From: Dromiciops gliroides
Lineage: Eukaryota; Chordata; Mammalia; Microbiotheria; Microbiotheriidae
DNA length: 64,000 nt
NCBI RefSeq assembly: GCF_019393635.1
Contig: NC_057861.1
Span: forward strand, 722,467,232-722,531,231
Reading direction: 5' to 3'
Each line of letters starts with the position of its first letter. Position 1 is the stretch's first letter. Shown piece by piece: positions 33,991 through 45,399 of this stretch. A program made the translations under genes and the position numbers. The notes beneath the pieces are model-generated. The model was not told the DNA's origin. It did not search any database and was given only the letters and a program-made list of their open reading frames with translations.

Positions 33991-35880
33991 TGGTAGGGAA
34001 GAGATGTAGCAACAAAGAAAACTGCTTCATACACCTAAAAGTCTTTGCCTTTGTACAGTATAGATTTAAATGATACCATCCAAGAGCACAATCATGTTAG
34101 AGTTTTGTAACATGACATTTTAAAATTTTCTTATGGTGATTCCTTGCCTGAAGTATGAATAAAATTGAACACTGTCCAGAATAAATTGGACGGTATCCAG
34201 AGCTCTAACTTTGCAGAGTGATATTCTAGTTGAATGGGTTGTTTTGAATTTTGTGAGTCCAAAAATTTTATTTAACATACCAGACAAAGAGAACTGACTT
34301 TTAAAGGAGAAAATGGAATGGGGCAGGAAAATGTGTATTCTGCATTGCCTAAATGCTTTCAACACCTAAGGGTATTAGCAGAGACAGGTGCTAGAAGGTG
34401 ACTAGGGACCACTTTCATGGTTCTATTTTCTAATATGTTCAAAGATGTCCCTAGAGTTTTACATTATGGTAATGCCTGAGATAAGAAATGAAAAAGAAAA
34501 GTTACTTTTGGAAAGAGAGCAGGTCCTTAATCTGTTTAAGCATTCCTTTTTCATGCATTATACCTTATCTGAAAACTATTTTAAAGGAGATAAATCTATG
34601 GAGGCCATTGCTGTCTTTTCAGCAAAACAATAATTTGGGTATGAAAAACTTTTTCTATGCTGGGGATGCATCTTTTTAAAAATAGCATTCAGGAAGATGA
34701 ACTAGTGAAATTTTAAGAGCATTAATGTGAAACTTTTGGGAGTTAGAAGTATGCCAACATACATTATACCACGGGAATGCCTTCTGCACAACTACATTTT
34801 GGCTACCTTTATGAGCAATTGCATGACATTCCTCTTTTAGCAAACATGAAGGCCAAGATAGCCCTTGTCAAACACCTTCTCTCCTAATCTGTCTCTTTTA
34901 CACAATTCAGTAGCAGAGATTGAGCTGTGTTGGGGGGTGGGAGGGTTGGGATAGGGAAAGAGAAAAAAGTAGGAGTACTTAGTCTATATAATACATATTA
35001 CGGTCAATGGTCTAGCAATTTAGGGATTGTTTTATAAGATCTATATAACTGTTAAAATTTACTATACTGGTCTGAATAAACTGTACTTTTCCCTCCAAAT
35101 CTAGAGTGCAGCCAGGGTTTTTTGTTTGTTTAGAAGAAATTTCTTTTTTAAGAAGGCAGCCTATATTCTGGGGGAAAAACTCTTATTTCCATACATAGAA
35201 TGTACTTTCTTGTTTTCTACTTTATTCAGCTTTGAAAGTCATAAAAGATAAAAAGATGAGTAAACATGAAGGCAATGGGGATGATATTTCTGCCAGAACG
35301 ATCTTAGTTATTTAGGGTAAATTGTGGCTAAGTATTTTATTGGGTAGCTTGTTCACTCCTCTAAATCACTGATTTATTCTGGATGACACCTAAGCTTATG
35401 GTCAAGTGGATCTCCAAATTTATTTCTAATAAAACATGCTCTTTCTCTAAAGCAAAACACGCTTTCCAAAATTATATATTCATTGAATATAAAAAATGAA
35501 GTTTCTTGGCAATTTCACTGCACCATGGTATAGTTTCAGGAATATAGGATTTAGTAAACAAAACAAAACAAAACAAAAAAACCTCATGCAATAGCCTTTT
35601 GTTTGTTTTCTTCCTGGTTAAGTGTTTCTCTTGACACTGAGTTTTTAGATAGCACATATTGGCAATTAAGTGAAAACTTCCCTTTGGTTCAAGTAGTATC
35701 CCCTCCTATTCATAAGAGAGGCAATGGTTTGCCTGATCATTTTCTTGTGGGTGGTTTCCCCAGGAGTTTTGGGATGGAGTAGTATTGATGTAGTGCAAAC
35801 AGGCCTTCTAGTTTTAATAGAAAATTTTGAGAATATTTCAGTTTGACAGAGCTGTTTCCTTTAGAAACAAGAGTTATTTT
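33991..35880. other. Interval without recognised repeats
   Basis: 33991-34200 may be RBM18 3' UTR ('gtctttgcctttgtacagta' onwards; AATAAA at 34158 and 34181). The rest is AT-rich with a (CAAAA)n-like stretch at 35558-35580. Short open frames at 34445-34679 show no gene features. Confidence 0.4.
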
Positions 35881-35893
35881 TTTTCTATTGAAG

Positions 35894-35937
35894 CCCTCAT
35901 TGCCCCACAAAAAAACAAAACTAAACCAAAAAATATA
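35894..35937 (+). mobile_element. Extremely 5'-truncated SINE (44 bp)
   Basis: Only the last part of the SINE (CCCTCATTGCCCCACAAAAA) and its A-rich tail are present. It is flanked by TTTCTATTGAAG at 35882-35893 and 35938-35949, which proves an insertion event. Confidence 0.85.
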
Positions 35938-36184
35938 TTTCTATTGAAGGCAACATTGTGATTTATAGCAACTTGTATTTCCCAATATGAATAAATGCAA
36001 GGAAATTTTTTAAAAGATACATTCAACATTTTTCATGCTCTTTTCTCATTGGTATAGATAACTAAAATCATTAAATTAATATGGAATATCATGTTTAGTA
36101 ACATTTATGAGGAAGTCTGGCCTAGAAAGAATATTCCAAAATTAGAAAATGCCAGTGAACATTATTGGCTACTATAGTTTGTCA

Positions 36185-36400
36185 TTTGAGTGGCAGCATG
36201 GGCTACTGGAGAGAGTAATGATTCAGGAGACTTGTCCTAAAATCCCACCAAAGATGCTCATTAGCATTTTGGTCATGGGAAAAATACCCCTTTTTTAAAC
36301 TTATAAAATAGGTGGATAATATTTGTTTCACCAGCCTTACATGGTTACTATGAGCAAATCAATTTGAGCATTTAAAGTGGTCTATTTTACATGAGATTTA
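36185..36400 (+). repeat. MIR, plus orientation
   Basis: 'gtggcagcatgggctactgg', 'agagagtaatgattcaggag', 'ttataaaataggtggataat' and 'catggttactatgagcaaat' are in MIR order. Confidence 0.65.
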
Positions 36401-36499
36401 TATTAATTTGAAGTTTCAGTTGAAATTAGCCATTTCTTAACACTTATGACTTCAAAGAACAAATATAGAGCCTTCTTTGCCAGTCAAAGCTTTGCATAA

Positions 36500-36725
36500 C
36501 CTGTGCCCTTCCTACTATTTTCAATATTCTTAAACTTTATTCCCTATCACTTACTCTGTAATCCAGCAAACCTGCTCTACTTAACAGTTCCTTAGAAAAT
36601 ATGCCCACCTCAAATTTATAGACTGTTGCCCATGCATGGAACTCTTTTTCCTCTTACTTTTACTCCCTGGTTTGTTTTTCTTTCAAGACTTGACTGAAAG
36701 GCCACTTTCTGTAGAAAGTGGCTGC
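36500..36725 (+). repeat. L2 3' end
   Basis: 'ctgtaatccagcaaacctgc', 'tgttgcccatgcatggaact' and 'cttgactgaaaggccacttt' fit the L2 3' half in order. Confidence 0.65.
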
Positions 36726-36832
36726 CAAAAGAAAAAAAAAAAGGAAGAACAAAGAAAAACACAAACAAAAAAGAATGAAGGACAACTACCAAAAAATAAG
36801 TCATCAATGAAGAATACAAAGAGGAGGTCATA

Positions 36833-37357
36833 TGAGAAAATAATGGGATTTGGCAGATACTCAAAGGCCCCACTGGAGATTAATCTAAACTGATTGAATT
36901 AATCGAGAGTGATTGACTTTGCTGATTATCCTACTTAATGTTAATTAGATTATAACCACCCCTAACTGGCCCTTAAGAAGGTATTGATCTCAGAAGCTAA
37001 GGACTTTGAACTCAACTCAAGACCACCTTCAAGTCCAGTAAACCAATTGATTTGGATGATGTTAACTAATCAGCTTGAAGAAGTATGTAAGGAATGCCTC
37101 TGCTCTGGATCTATAAAAAAACTTCCACACTCAGCTTGCAGGAGGAATTCATTGTTGAAGCAGGCTCCAGGCAGAGGACTGGAAGAATCAGACCATGCTG
37201 CAACTCTAGGCTAAATAGGCCTTTTCTTACCTTTCTGAACTCCACATGTTCTCTTTTTACTAATACCTGGTATGCTTTAATACATGTTTAATGCCCAAAG
37301 ACTGGTGCTAAAGCTTCTAATTTAAGGCAACCATACATTTAGATTTTAAACATCACA
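36833..37357 (+). mobile_element. 5' LTR, subtype 2
   Basis: 525 bp, TGAGAAAATAATGGGATTTG ... TAAACATCACA. TATAAAA at 37112-37118. The poly(A) signal place reads AATACA instead of the AATAAA of the copy at 23299. Its sequence matches that copy on the opposite strand over its whole length except the 72-bp U3 repeat. Confidence 0.85.
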
Positions 37358-37359
37358 TG

Positions 37360-37377
37360 TGGTCACCATGAAGTGGA
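37360..37377 (+). promoter_or_regulatory. Possible primer-binding site
   Basis: TGGTCACCATGAAGTGGA starts with the TGG expected opposite a tRNA CCA end, two bases after the LTR. I could not assign the tRNA, so this is position-based inference. Confidence 0.35.
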
Positions 37378-37387
37378 GTCTTGAACC

Positions 37388-37833
37388 TGTGTAATTTAAG
37401 ATTCTAAATGTGGATTCTAATGTGTTCCCCCAGTTTGGGGGAAACTGACTAAAAATCACTGATAAAACGAGTTTAGGTTTTTAAGGGTTTATTGGAAAAT
37501 AGAAAGAAAAAGATTGAGAACAGAATTCTAACAGTCTGGCATTCCTATCTTTCCTCAAATCTCCTGTGAAGTCCTCTGCCGCCACCACCATCAAGTCCGG
37601 AAGCCAAAAAAGGCCCGCGCTCTCTGCGCAGGCTCCCTTTCCTCCTTCCTGTCTCCTCCCAGACCATAGGAGGCTCCTCCAGTTGATTGGCTGGTAGACT
37701 TGATAGACAGCACCCATGAGCAAGCGTCATTTCCTGACGCCAAGGAAAAGCCACAATGCCTCTGAGGCATTTTCCTCATGGTGGAGCTCTCCACAGCAAG
37801 TCTCCAGTAGGTGGCGTCATTCCAATCATTACA
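37388..37833 (-). mobile_element. Solo LTR, subtype 1 (copy B), with 4-bp duplication
   Basis: 446 bp; closely matches 11398-11853. A perfect AACC duplication at 37384-37387 and 37834-37837. AATAAA on the minus strand near 37490. It split the retroviral leader after the older provirus was in place. Confidence 0.9.
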
Positions 37834-38170
37834 AACCCTTCAACCTTCTGATCTTCACGTTGGGTAAGAAATTTTATGTTCATAAGTTTCTCCTATATTC
37901 ATTGATTTTATGTGCCTGTCTCTTTAAATTTTCACTTGGATTTCTTCTACTTAATAAGTACTTAAGTACCTTCTAATCACTTCCTAAGTATCCCTTTTCT
38001 AACTTTAGCTTGGCTAATTAGACAAGCAGGGGAAAAGGTCACATTGACCCTTGGTCAGTTTGAAGTTAATGAATATTTTTTATTCCTATTCTTATTTTTA
38101 ATGGGCTTTTTTATGTGATATAGAAAATTCTGCATGTCATGGAGGAGATTAGAATGAGTATTATTCCCAG

Positions 38171-39605
38171 GATTCCCCATTGGGAAAGTTACTCATGGAT
38201 TTGGATAAGGGAAAACTTAGAGCAAAAACAAATATGACCAGGGGAAAGTTTATTGATCTGTGTTTTATGTGGCATAGTGCATTATAGAAAGAATGGCCCA
38301 AACATGGGTCATTTAATCCCCAAATATTGAGGCATTTGCAAAGATCCTATGCCAATGTTCATCTGAACATTCACTTGTTTGGAAAATCTGGTTCAGAGCA
38401 AGCCAGGGTTATGATACTGGGGATATAGGACAAGGAGGGTCCAGGCCCCAGGTTAAATCTGAGCATGTTTCTTAGATTGAAATGCCAAATGACCCAACTC
38501 AATCCAAGTCCAAACTTAAATGCAAGGCCTCTCAGAACAAAATGCCATATAATCCAATTCAATCCAAGTCCAAGCTTAAATGCAAGGCCTCTCAGACTGA
38601 AATGCCCAATGACCCAACTCAATCCAAGCCTGAGCTTGAATGCAAGGCCTCTCAGACTGAAAAGCAAAATGACCTAACTCCTATTCCCTCTCCTTCTATT
38701 TCCTCCATGCCAACCAAACAAATAAATAAGAAAAGAAATGATTCACCTCTGGAAGAGGCAGAGAAGATCAAATATTTTTCCCTTCATGAGATCCTCATTT
38801 ATGGTCAAAAAGGTACTATAGGAAAGCTCATACAATACACACCTTTTGTGCCCAAAGATTTGATTTCATGGAAACAAAATATTCCTAAATTTGATGAGAA
38901 TCCCACGGAAGTTATCAGCCGGTTTAGGGCAAGTTTATGGGGATATCAGCCAACTTGGAATGATGTTACTGATCTCACAGAAATAATATTATTCCCAGGG
39001 GAAAGTGCTGATATAATGACCTCAGTAAACTTTTTAGAAACATCTGGAAATGTTGTTATTGGATGGCCTTTAGAAGCCCTGACTAGGACCCAAATATCCC
39101 TAAGCATTTTGATAAATTGCAGGAAGCAAGGGAAACTTCATTGAAGGCAATGGAATCCTATGCTAGAAAAACTGACAGCTGGCAAAAATTTATAGATACA
39201 GTTCAGGAACCTAATGAGAAACCTAATAGATTCTGTGACAGACTGTGTAACCATGCCAGGCAATAAACTAGACTAGACCCATTAGATACTAGAGATGCCC
39301 ATGTTATCTGTTCTCATTTTATACACCAGTCCTTACTAGAAATATGGAAATATTTTGAAAGGCAGTGTCCAGGTTGGAATACCTTGAGCCCTGACAGACT
39401 TAAAGAAATAGCAACATATATTTATGAAGTAAATGAGAGGGAAGAAAGGAATAGACAGGGCATTTTAGTTCCAGTATTGGAAATAATAAGGCAGTGAGGC
39501 TGGGCAGTTGAGAATCGCTATCTACCCCGGTATTGCTATCAACCCCCTAGATTTTGCTATTATTGCAATAGACAGGGGCACATAATGTGGCACTGTAGGA
39601 CCATG
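38171..39605 (+). pseudogene. gag: Decayed retroviral gag (matrix, capsid, zinc knuckle)
   Basis: Gag forms the virus particle shell. A matrix-like start near 38171 (DSPLGKLL) and 'KEWPKHGSFN' resemble class-I gag matrix regions, with TAG stops at 38285 and again near 38424. A frame change leads to the longest open part (38482-39144), which begins with three 20-residue repeats and passes into capsid-like sequence. A further frame change near 39100 gives a capsid C-terminal region with stops TAA (about 39264) and TGA (about 39496). A nucleocapsid zinc knuckle (CX2CX4HX4C) follows at about 39556-39600. The gene then ends at the inverted LTR. Assignment to a gammaretrovirus-like class is supported by the matrix pattern, single knuckle and 4-bp duplications of the related LTRs. 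Non-functional. Confidence 0.75.
38479..38681 (+). repeat. 60-bp tandem repeat in gag (3.4 units)
   Basis: The units start at 38479, 38539 and 38599, with a partial unit at 38659. Each carries 'CAATCCAAG' and 'TGCAAGGCCTCTCAGA'. The 60-bp period keeps the frame, giving 20-residue repeats rich in Lys, Ser, Gln and Pro. Confidence 0.92.
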
Positions 39606-40030
39606 AAAAGAGAATACGTGGAGTTCAGAAAGTTAAGAAAAGTCCTATCTAGCCTAGAGTTGCAGCCTGGTCTGGTTTTTCCTCAAGTCCTCTGCCTGGA
39701 GCCTGCTTCAACCATGAACTCCTCCCACAAACTGAGTGTGGAAGCTTTTTATAGGTCCAGAGCAGAGGTAGTCCTTACACGCTGCTTCAAGCAGATTGAT
39801 TAACATCATCTAAATCCATTGGTTTATTGGACTTGAAGGTGGCCTTGAGTTGAGTTCAAAGTCCTTAGCTTCTGATTACAATACCTTCTTAAGTGCCAGC
39901 CAGGTGTTACAATCTAATTAACTTTAAGTAGGCTAATCAGCAAAGTCAACCATTCTCAATTAATTCAATCAGTTTAGATTAATCTCCAAGTAGGACCTTT
40001 GAGTATCTGTCAAATCCCATTATTTTCTCA
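39606..40030 (-). mobile_element. Inverted LTR, subtype 2, lacking its 3' 100 bp
   Basis: On the minus strand it starts TGAGAAAATAATGGGATTTG, exactly like the LTR at 36833. It stops at a point matching 37258, so about 100 bp of U5 are missing. TATAAAAAG is visible (plus text 'gctttttataggtcc'). It joins gag just after the zinc knuckle. Confidence 0.82.
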
Positions 40031-40399
40031 AAAGGTCATATTTAAAGTATTAGAGGAAGGGTAAAATTTAGATGAGTTTGAATGGGGGGGATATTGGGGG
40101 TTAGTGTAAGGGATATCTCTGAGATTTACAGATATATCAACACACCCAGTTGTATGACTACATCCCTGTTGTGAAGTTTGGGCTCCACTGCACTTATGAA
40201 AATCATGTCCATCTGGCAATCTTAATGATTTTTTAAAAGATGTTTACAAAGTGATAAATGTTTTTGTGTTGTTGTTGCTGAGTTTCTGCTATTCTGTTTT
40301 CTTTTCCTCCGCAAAAGACAGCATCCCAGAATGAAACATCATATATGTTTAGTAGAAAATCAATAGATAATGTACCCCAATTTTTTTTAAAAGATGTTT

Positions 40400-40690
40400 T
40401 CTCTGGCCCCTTAATCCCCACTGCTAATGCTTTCCCTTTTCAGATTAAGCATGTATCTTCTATTTACCTAGTTACTTATGTGTTAGGGGAAGAGACTATG
40501 TTTTGTGTGTTTGTTTGTTTTGCCTTTCCTCATATCTCTAGCTCTTAACACAGTATCACACAGATAATAAAGAAATGAACAAATAAATAAATGAGTAAGT
40601 GAATGAATGAATAGATGATAAATAATCAAACAAATAATTTATTAATGATTGTGTATTGATTAGCTAATTTATTCATAGAATCTGGACTTG
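40400..40690 (+). repeat. L2 3' end
   Basis: 'ttaggggaagagactatgtt', 'tctagctcttaacacagtat', 'aataaagaaatgaacaaata' and 'gtgaatgaatgaatagatga' fit the L2 terminus. 40031-40399 shows nothing identified. Confidence 0.55.
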
Positions 40691-40745
40691 CATTTAAAAT
40701 TGGAATTTGGGGCTCCTTTACCCTTGCAATTTAAAACCTTGACTT

Positions 40746-40890
40746 TGGGGGCAGCTAGGTTGCACTGTAGATAAAGCACTGGCCCTGAATTCAGGAGGAC
40801 CTGAGTTCAAATCTGACCTCAGACCCTGACGCTTTTTAACTATGTGACCCTTGGCAAGCCACTTAACCCCCATTGCCCTGCAGAAAAACA
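40746..40890 (+). mobile_element. Marsupial CORE-SINE with target duplication
   Basis: Flanked by AAAACCTTGACTT at 40733-40745 and 40891-40903, perfect. Confidence 0.95.
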
Positions 40891-40954
40891 AAAACCTTGA
40901 CTTCAAAGAAAATGTCAAGTTTCTGGCAGAATAACTTACTATCAATTTATTACT

Positions 40955-41060
40955 AATATCTATTGTGTGCCTAGCACTATACTACTCCTAGTAATAAAGA
41001 CAGATATGAAGTATTCTATGCCCTCAAGGAGTTTACGTTTTTGCTCTTGTAAACTCATTT
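40955..41060 (+). repeat. Unnamed ancient interspersed repeat, copy 4
   Basis: 'ctattgtgtgcctagcacta', 'tctatgccctcaaggagttt' and 'acgttttt' follow the family order. Confidence 0.45.
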
Positions 41061-43330
41061 CCAATTTTTCAAACAACAAAATAAACTTCCTTCTCAACTT
41101 GAGAAACCTTTCTTCAGACATTTTCTAAGATCCATTTCCCATCTTCTGGATGATCAAAGGGCTTGATATCAAACAGGGGCCTTTGATGTTGGTAAAGTCT
41201 GTGAAGGCAGAAGGGAAACCCCCACTTGATGAGCCCCGGGTCCCAAGAATCAAGGAGTAAGTTCTTCAGGGAATCTGATAAGTCTTAGAAAAGTACTGCA
41301 CACCTGTCATTCTCTTTGCATTTGGATACTCTAAGAATTGGGAAAGTTGGCTCTTTAGGGATGAGCTAAGCCCCCCATCCCCCAAGAAAGCCACTCCTGT
41401 CTACTTTCACAGTGATTTAACTACTTAATCTATACCCCAAGAGGGCTGTGAGCTTTATAAAGCATCAAAAGCAACCACTGGAAATTTATCTTTGGGAAAA
41501 TGAACCAAAGATTCATTAACTGAACAGAGAGTAATTGGATTTGAATGGCCTCATTTAAGAAATTGCTCAATAACTCAAAGCTATACTTTGGGTGGGACAG
41601 TACTAGCTGCCCCAGGAATTTCCTTCACGCTCATGAAATGATTCCTTGGTAAAATACCTGTTCATTGTTAATGAAATTATATTCTTTAACACTATAATGG
41701 TAAGAAAAAAAGAATTATAAATGGTATTGCTTTCAAAGTTTACTTTGCCCCAAATGTAGCACCATGCTTATCAGACAAAGAGATTGAAATTCTATTCCTT
41801 TCTATGAAAGATATAGAGAAGCTGAACAGAAAAGGGGACACTGAAGAAAGGAGAAAAACTTATGAGCTCATCAAGTCGTGTCCTAGACAAAAGAAAATGG
41901 AGTCAGCAAACTCATTTTCAGCGGGGATGATGAGCTTGGCTACCACATAGATCAATAACATTAGCTGCGGTGGCCATCAAATGAAGAAATGCAAAAACTG
42001 AGGGGGTAACAGATAAGAACATCAGAAATATCAATCCCTCAGAGCAATGTGCTCACATTAAATGGAGCAACCAGCTCTCAAGATGGTTTGCAGCAGGAAC
42101 TGAAGCATTCAAAAGTAGAATCCCCCAGGCAAAAGAAATCTGATATTTGGACTGTGTACTCCATCTCCTTCTGAAGAGAAACTTGGCAATGATCTATGGT
42201 ATAACACAGCAAACTAATTGGCTCTAAGTGGAGGAAACCATTTCTACCATGAGTGCTAAAAGTTTCCTATTTTATACTTTCATTTTCTGGACTCTGGCAG
42301 TGTGGACATAAGCTCCCTCTGCCTATATCCATTCATTAGAACATGAATTTCCTGGACAGTGTTTCTGATCTCTGAAACACTCGATGTGTTAATGGATTTC
42401 CTCTCTATTTGTGTGCTTGGCAACATTGGGTATTCCACAGTAGGCTTGATGAATAGAAAAATCAGGGGTAGAGGACATTGTGCCCTTCAATGAACAAAGG
42501 GAAACAGATTATCTGCTCACTAAATCAATATCATGAATCCTGTATATAAGAGACTTATAGTTGACTCTGGTATAGTAATCCCCTATTAAAACCCAACTTG
42601 GCCTTATTCTTTTTATTCATTCTGCTGTTCCAAATTCACTTGAATCACAAGCTCCATAGGAAGAGAATGTGAACTCCTCTCTACTTAAAACCTGCTGATG
42701 ACTGAGACCTGCAACACCTAAATAAAACAGGCAATTCAAGCTTCACAGAGATGATCACTCACCAGCTAATCTCTTATCCACAGGCTCTGAAAATAAAACT
42801 CTTTCCAGTAGATATCTCCTATCTTCTAAATTCTTTTGAACACAGATAAGAAAAACCCCTAAAGACAATGGAATTGAGCTGAATTAGGCATGGGAGCATA
42901 TACTTCAGATACAAGCACAATTGCTAACATGCATAATCTCTTGCTAGAATAATGATACAATAGTTAATATCTTTTTTTTAAAAAAAAGCTTTTTATTAAC
43001 AAAAGTGCCAAAAATGTACGTAGTAGTAAGTGGCTCACTGAGCCTTTGGCACATTTTGTAGAATATTTCCTTTGTTTATTTTTAAATCGTGGCTTTATGA
43101 TGTGTTGCCTGAATATACCAGTATTCCCTTTCTAGTGGAGTCAATCATAGACTTGTAGGGAAAATACCAAAAAAAGACTGGGTTAAACAAATAAATTGTA
43201 CTTACCAAAAGGTGAAAATACTTTGTAATCCATGAAAGTATTTGGATGAAAAATGTTTAAATTTACTTTTAATTATGAGAACATATCTTCTGGAATTTTG
43301 CATCAATTCTACTGCTTCCAGGGATATTTA
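41061..43330. other. Longest repeat-poor interval of the window
   Basis: About 2.3 kb without SINE, LINE, LTR or microsatellite that I can see, except an A/T run at 42968-42990. Mixed composition and no coding frame. Candidate for unique or conserved noncoding DNA. Confidence 0.45.
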
Positions 43331-43334
43331 TGAA

Positions 43335-43680
43335 AATAACTTTGAAATCTATCTCTCCTGCTCCAGCCTCACATTTAAGGTCCTGTACTGAAATTACAAA
43401 TGCCTACGAGGTATCACCACCAGATTATTTACCCAGAGTTCAATATATCCTATTATTTGTCAAATCTTATGAATGGTTATCACCAAAACTAGCATCTGTC
43501 CCCTTCTTTCCACTCATAAGGCCATCTACCTAAAAAAAGTCTTTACCTTGTTTTGCCAGTCTGTTGCAATAGCCTCCTGAGTGCTCTCCCTTGGTCAAGT
43601 ATCTTCCTTCTCAAGCTGATCCCCTATAGGCATATTGTTCTGGCAAAGTTCAGGAAATGAAACTTTGATTTCATTGGTAT
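43335..43680 (+). repeat. L2-like fragment
   Basis: 'atctctcctgctccagcctc' and 'gtctgttgcaatagcctcct' with 'ctctcccttggtc' resemble L2 but are diverged. A (G)9 run follows at 43789-43799. Confidence 0.4.
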
Positions 43681-43924
43681 AGTATCAGACTAATCGCATT
43701 AATCCTCTTTATAAATGAAGCTGAACAGTTCCTCTGAAATGTATGGTTTTTTAGAGCTGCCTAGAACCAAACTTCTTAATTTTTTTTTGGGGGGGGGGTG
43801 TCAGGAAAACTTTGGTGGTGAATGTTTGATTGTTAGACCTATTTTATATAGCTTTCTAAGTTTCTGGAATGGTATAAAAATTTCTCAAGTGCAAAGGGGT
43901 CATTAGTAGAAAAAGTTTAAGAAG

Positions 43925-44050
43925 CCCTGACCTAGAATACTAACAGGCTCAGTGATTTGCCCAAATAGCACAGCCAGTATGGGTTGGAAAGAAACCCACA
44001 TTTTCTTGATTTGGAGGTCATATCTTTCTAACCATTATGCCTCATAGCCT
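43925..44050 (-). repeat. MIR fragment, minus orientation
   Basis: 'ctcagtgatttgcccaaata', 'gcacagccagtatgggttgg' and 'tctttctaaccattatgcct' are reversed MIR. Confidence 0.6.
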
Positions 44051-44094
44051 TCACCATGTAACTTTCAAAATTATATTCTTCAAGCACAGGTCTG

Positions 44095-44880
44095 ATCTGT
44101 TATCTTCTCATTCAAAAAGCTTTATAGGCTCCCTGTGACCAAATAAAGTACAAAATGCTAGTGGATTACATGGCATAATAAGGCCTTTCACAGCTCAGAA
44201 TATGGGATCTTTTCATCCCCTTATTTGGCATTTAAAGCCTTCATAATCTTCCTCCGCCTTGTTACACATTACTCCTCTGTATGCACTCTGTTCTCCAAAC
44301 TTAACTTTTTGTTGTTCCTCACATACAACAAGTTTTCTCTCTTCTTCCTGCATTTTCTTTTTCTTTTTTTTTTTCTTTTCTTTTCTTTTTTTTTTAGTGA
44401 GGCAATTGGGGTTAAGTGACTTGCTCAGGGTCACACAGCTAGTAAGTGTTAAGTATCTGAGGCCGGATTTGAACTCAGGTACTTCTGACTCCAGGGCCAG
44501 TGTACTATCCACTGCACCACCTAGCTGCCTCCCTCCTCCCTGCATTTTCACAGGCTTGTACCACATTTGAAATGTACCTCAACTTCTTTCTCCCCTATGC
44601 CTCTTAATATCCCTGCCTCCCTTTAAAATTCAATTCAATTGGCAACTCTCAAAGAAGACCTTTTTTCTGACACCTTTCTGAAACTGGTACTGTCTCAATA
44701 AGAAAAAATATTTTCTATTTACTTGGTAAAAATATTTGCTTATATTCTTTCTTTACTTATGTGTATTCTTTCTTCCCAATAGATTCTACAGTACTTGAGT
44801 GCTGTGACTGTTGTCTTTGATCCAAAACATTCAGTGTCCTGTCATTTAATAGTCACTTAACAAATAATTAGTGATTGACA
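44095..44880 (+). repeat. L2, split by a SINE
   Basis: 'aaagctttataggctccctg', 'ataaggcctttcacagctca', 'cttgttacacattactcctc', 'tgtatgcactctgttctcca' and, after the SINE, 'acaggcttgtaccacatttg' and 'agaagacc' form an ordered L2 3' half. Confidence 0.7.
44358..44535 (-). mobile_element. Marsupial CORE-SINE, minus, inside L2
   Basis: Flanked by CTTCCTGCATTTTC (44344-44357) and CTCCCTGCATTTTC (44536-44549), 13 of 14 identical. A T/C-rich tail. Confidence 0.93.
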
Positions 44881-44889
44881 TCAAAAGTT

Positions 44890-45395
44890 AAAGTTAAGAT
44901 TCTCCTCCTATTATGGATTCCTCCTTCCAAATTTCATATTTAGATTAAACATTTCACCACACTCCTTGTCACCCAGTTAAAAAAGCTCAGGATTATTTGG
45001 CTCTCTTTTATCACTTGGCAGCAATCCTAACAATTCTGCCATATCATGTTTTTACTGTTATCCTTTTCCCTTTAATAATATCACCAACATCCTAGTTCTT
45101 AGGCCACCATCATTTCTCACCTGGACTACTTTAATGGCATACTAATTGATCTCCCCAGTGCTATACTCTCCCGTCTATAATTTATGCATCATTCTGCAGT
45201 CACAATAACTTTCCTCATGAGAGGATGTGATGATGTCGCATTACTTCTTAGCAATCTTCTGTATTTATCTAATACCTGTAGTAGTAAATCAAGATGTACC
45301 CCCACACACACATAAACCCCCTTGACATTGAAAGCCCTTAACCATCTAGCTCAAAACAAACACTGCAAACTTATTATCTTCTATACATGAATTTT
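44890..45395 (+). repeat. L2 fragment
   Basis: 'caatcctaacaattctgcca', 'catttctcacctggactact', 'gatctccccagtgctatact' and 'aaccatctagctcaaaac' are L2 words in order. Confidence 0.6.
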
Positions 45396-45399
45396 AGAA

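Larger units (their letters stand above)
36833..40030 (+). mobile_element. Broken endogenous retrovirus with inverted LTRs
   Basis: A plus-strand LTR (36833-37357), leader, gag remnant (38171 to about 39605) and a minus-strand copy of the same LTR (about 39606-40030). Protease, polymerase and envelope are absent. A proviral pair should be in direct orientation, so the right LTR was joined by inversion or is a separate element. A solo LTR of another subtype (37388-37833) lies in the leader. Confidence 0.75.

Noticed and set aside
34445-34679. Overlapping short frames after the RBM18 pseudogene
   Set aside because: No similarity to RBM18 or to each other in another frame; probably untranslated or unique DNA.
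38371-38667. 98-codon minus-strand frame with repeated 'LRGLAFKLGLGL'
   Set aside because: Antisense shadow of the 60-bp tandem repeat in gag.
38479-38681. CRISPR-like array
   Set aside because: Contiguous 60-bp tandem repeats without spacers, in a mammalian retroviral gag.
44213-44570. Open frames on both strands with a common motif like 'LSDLPRVTQLVSVKCLRPDL'
   Set aside because: The same peptide appears at 30945, 46230, 46596 and 54754; it is the antisense translation of the CORE-SINE.
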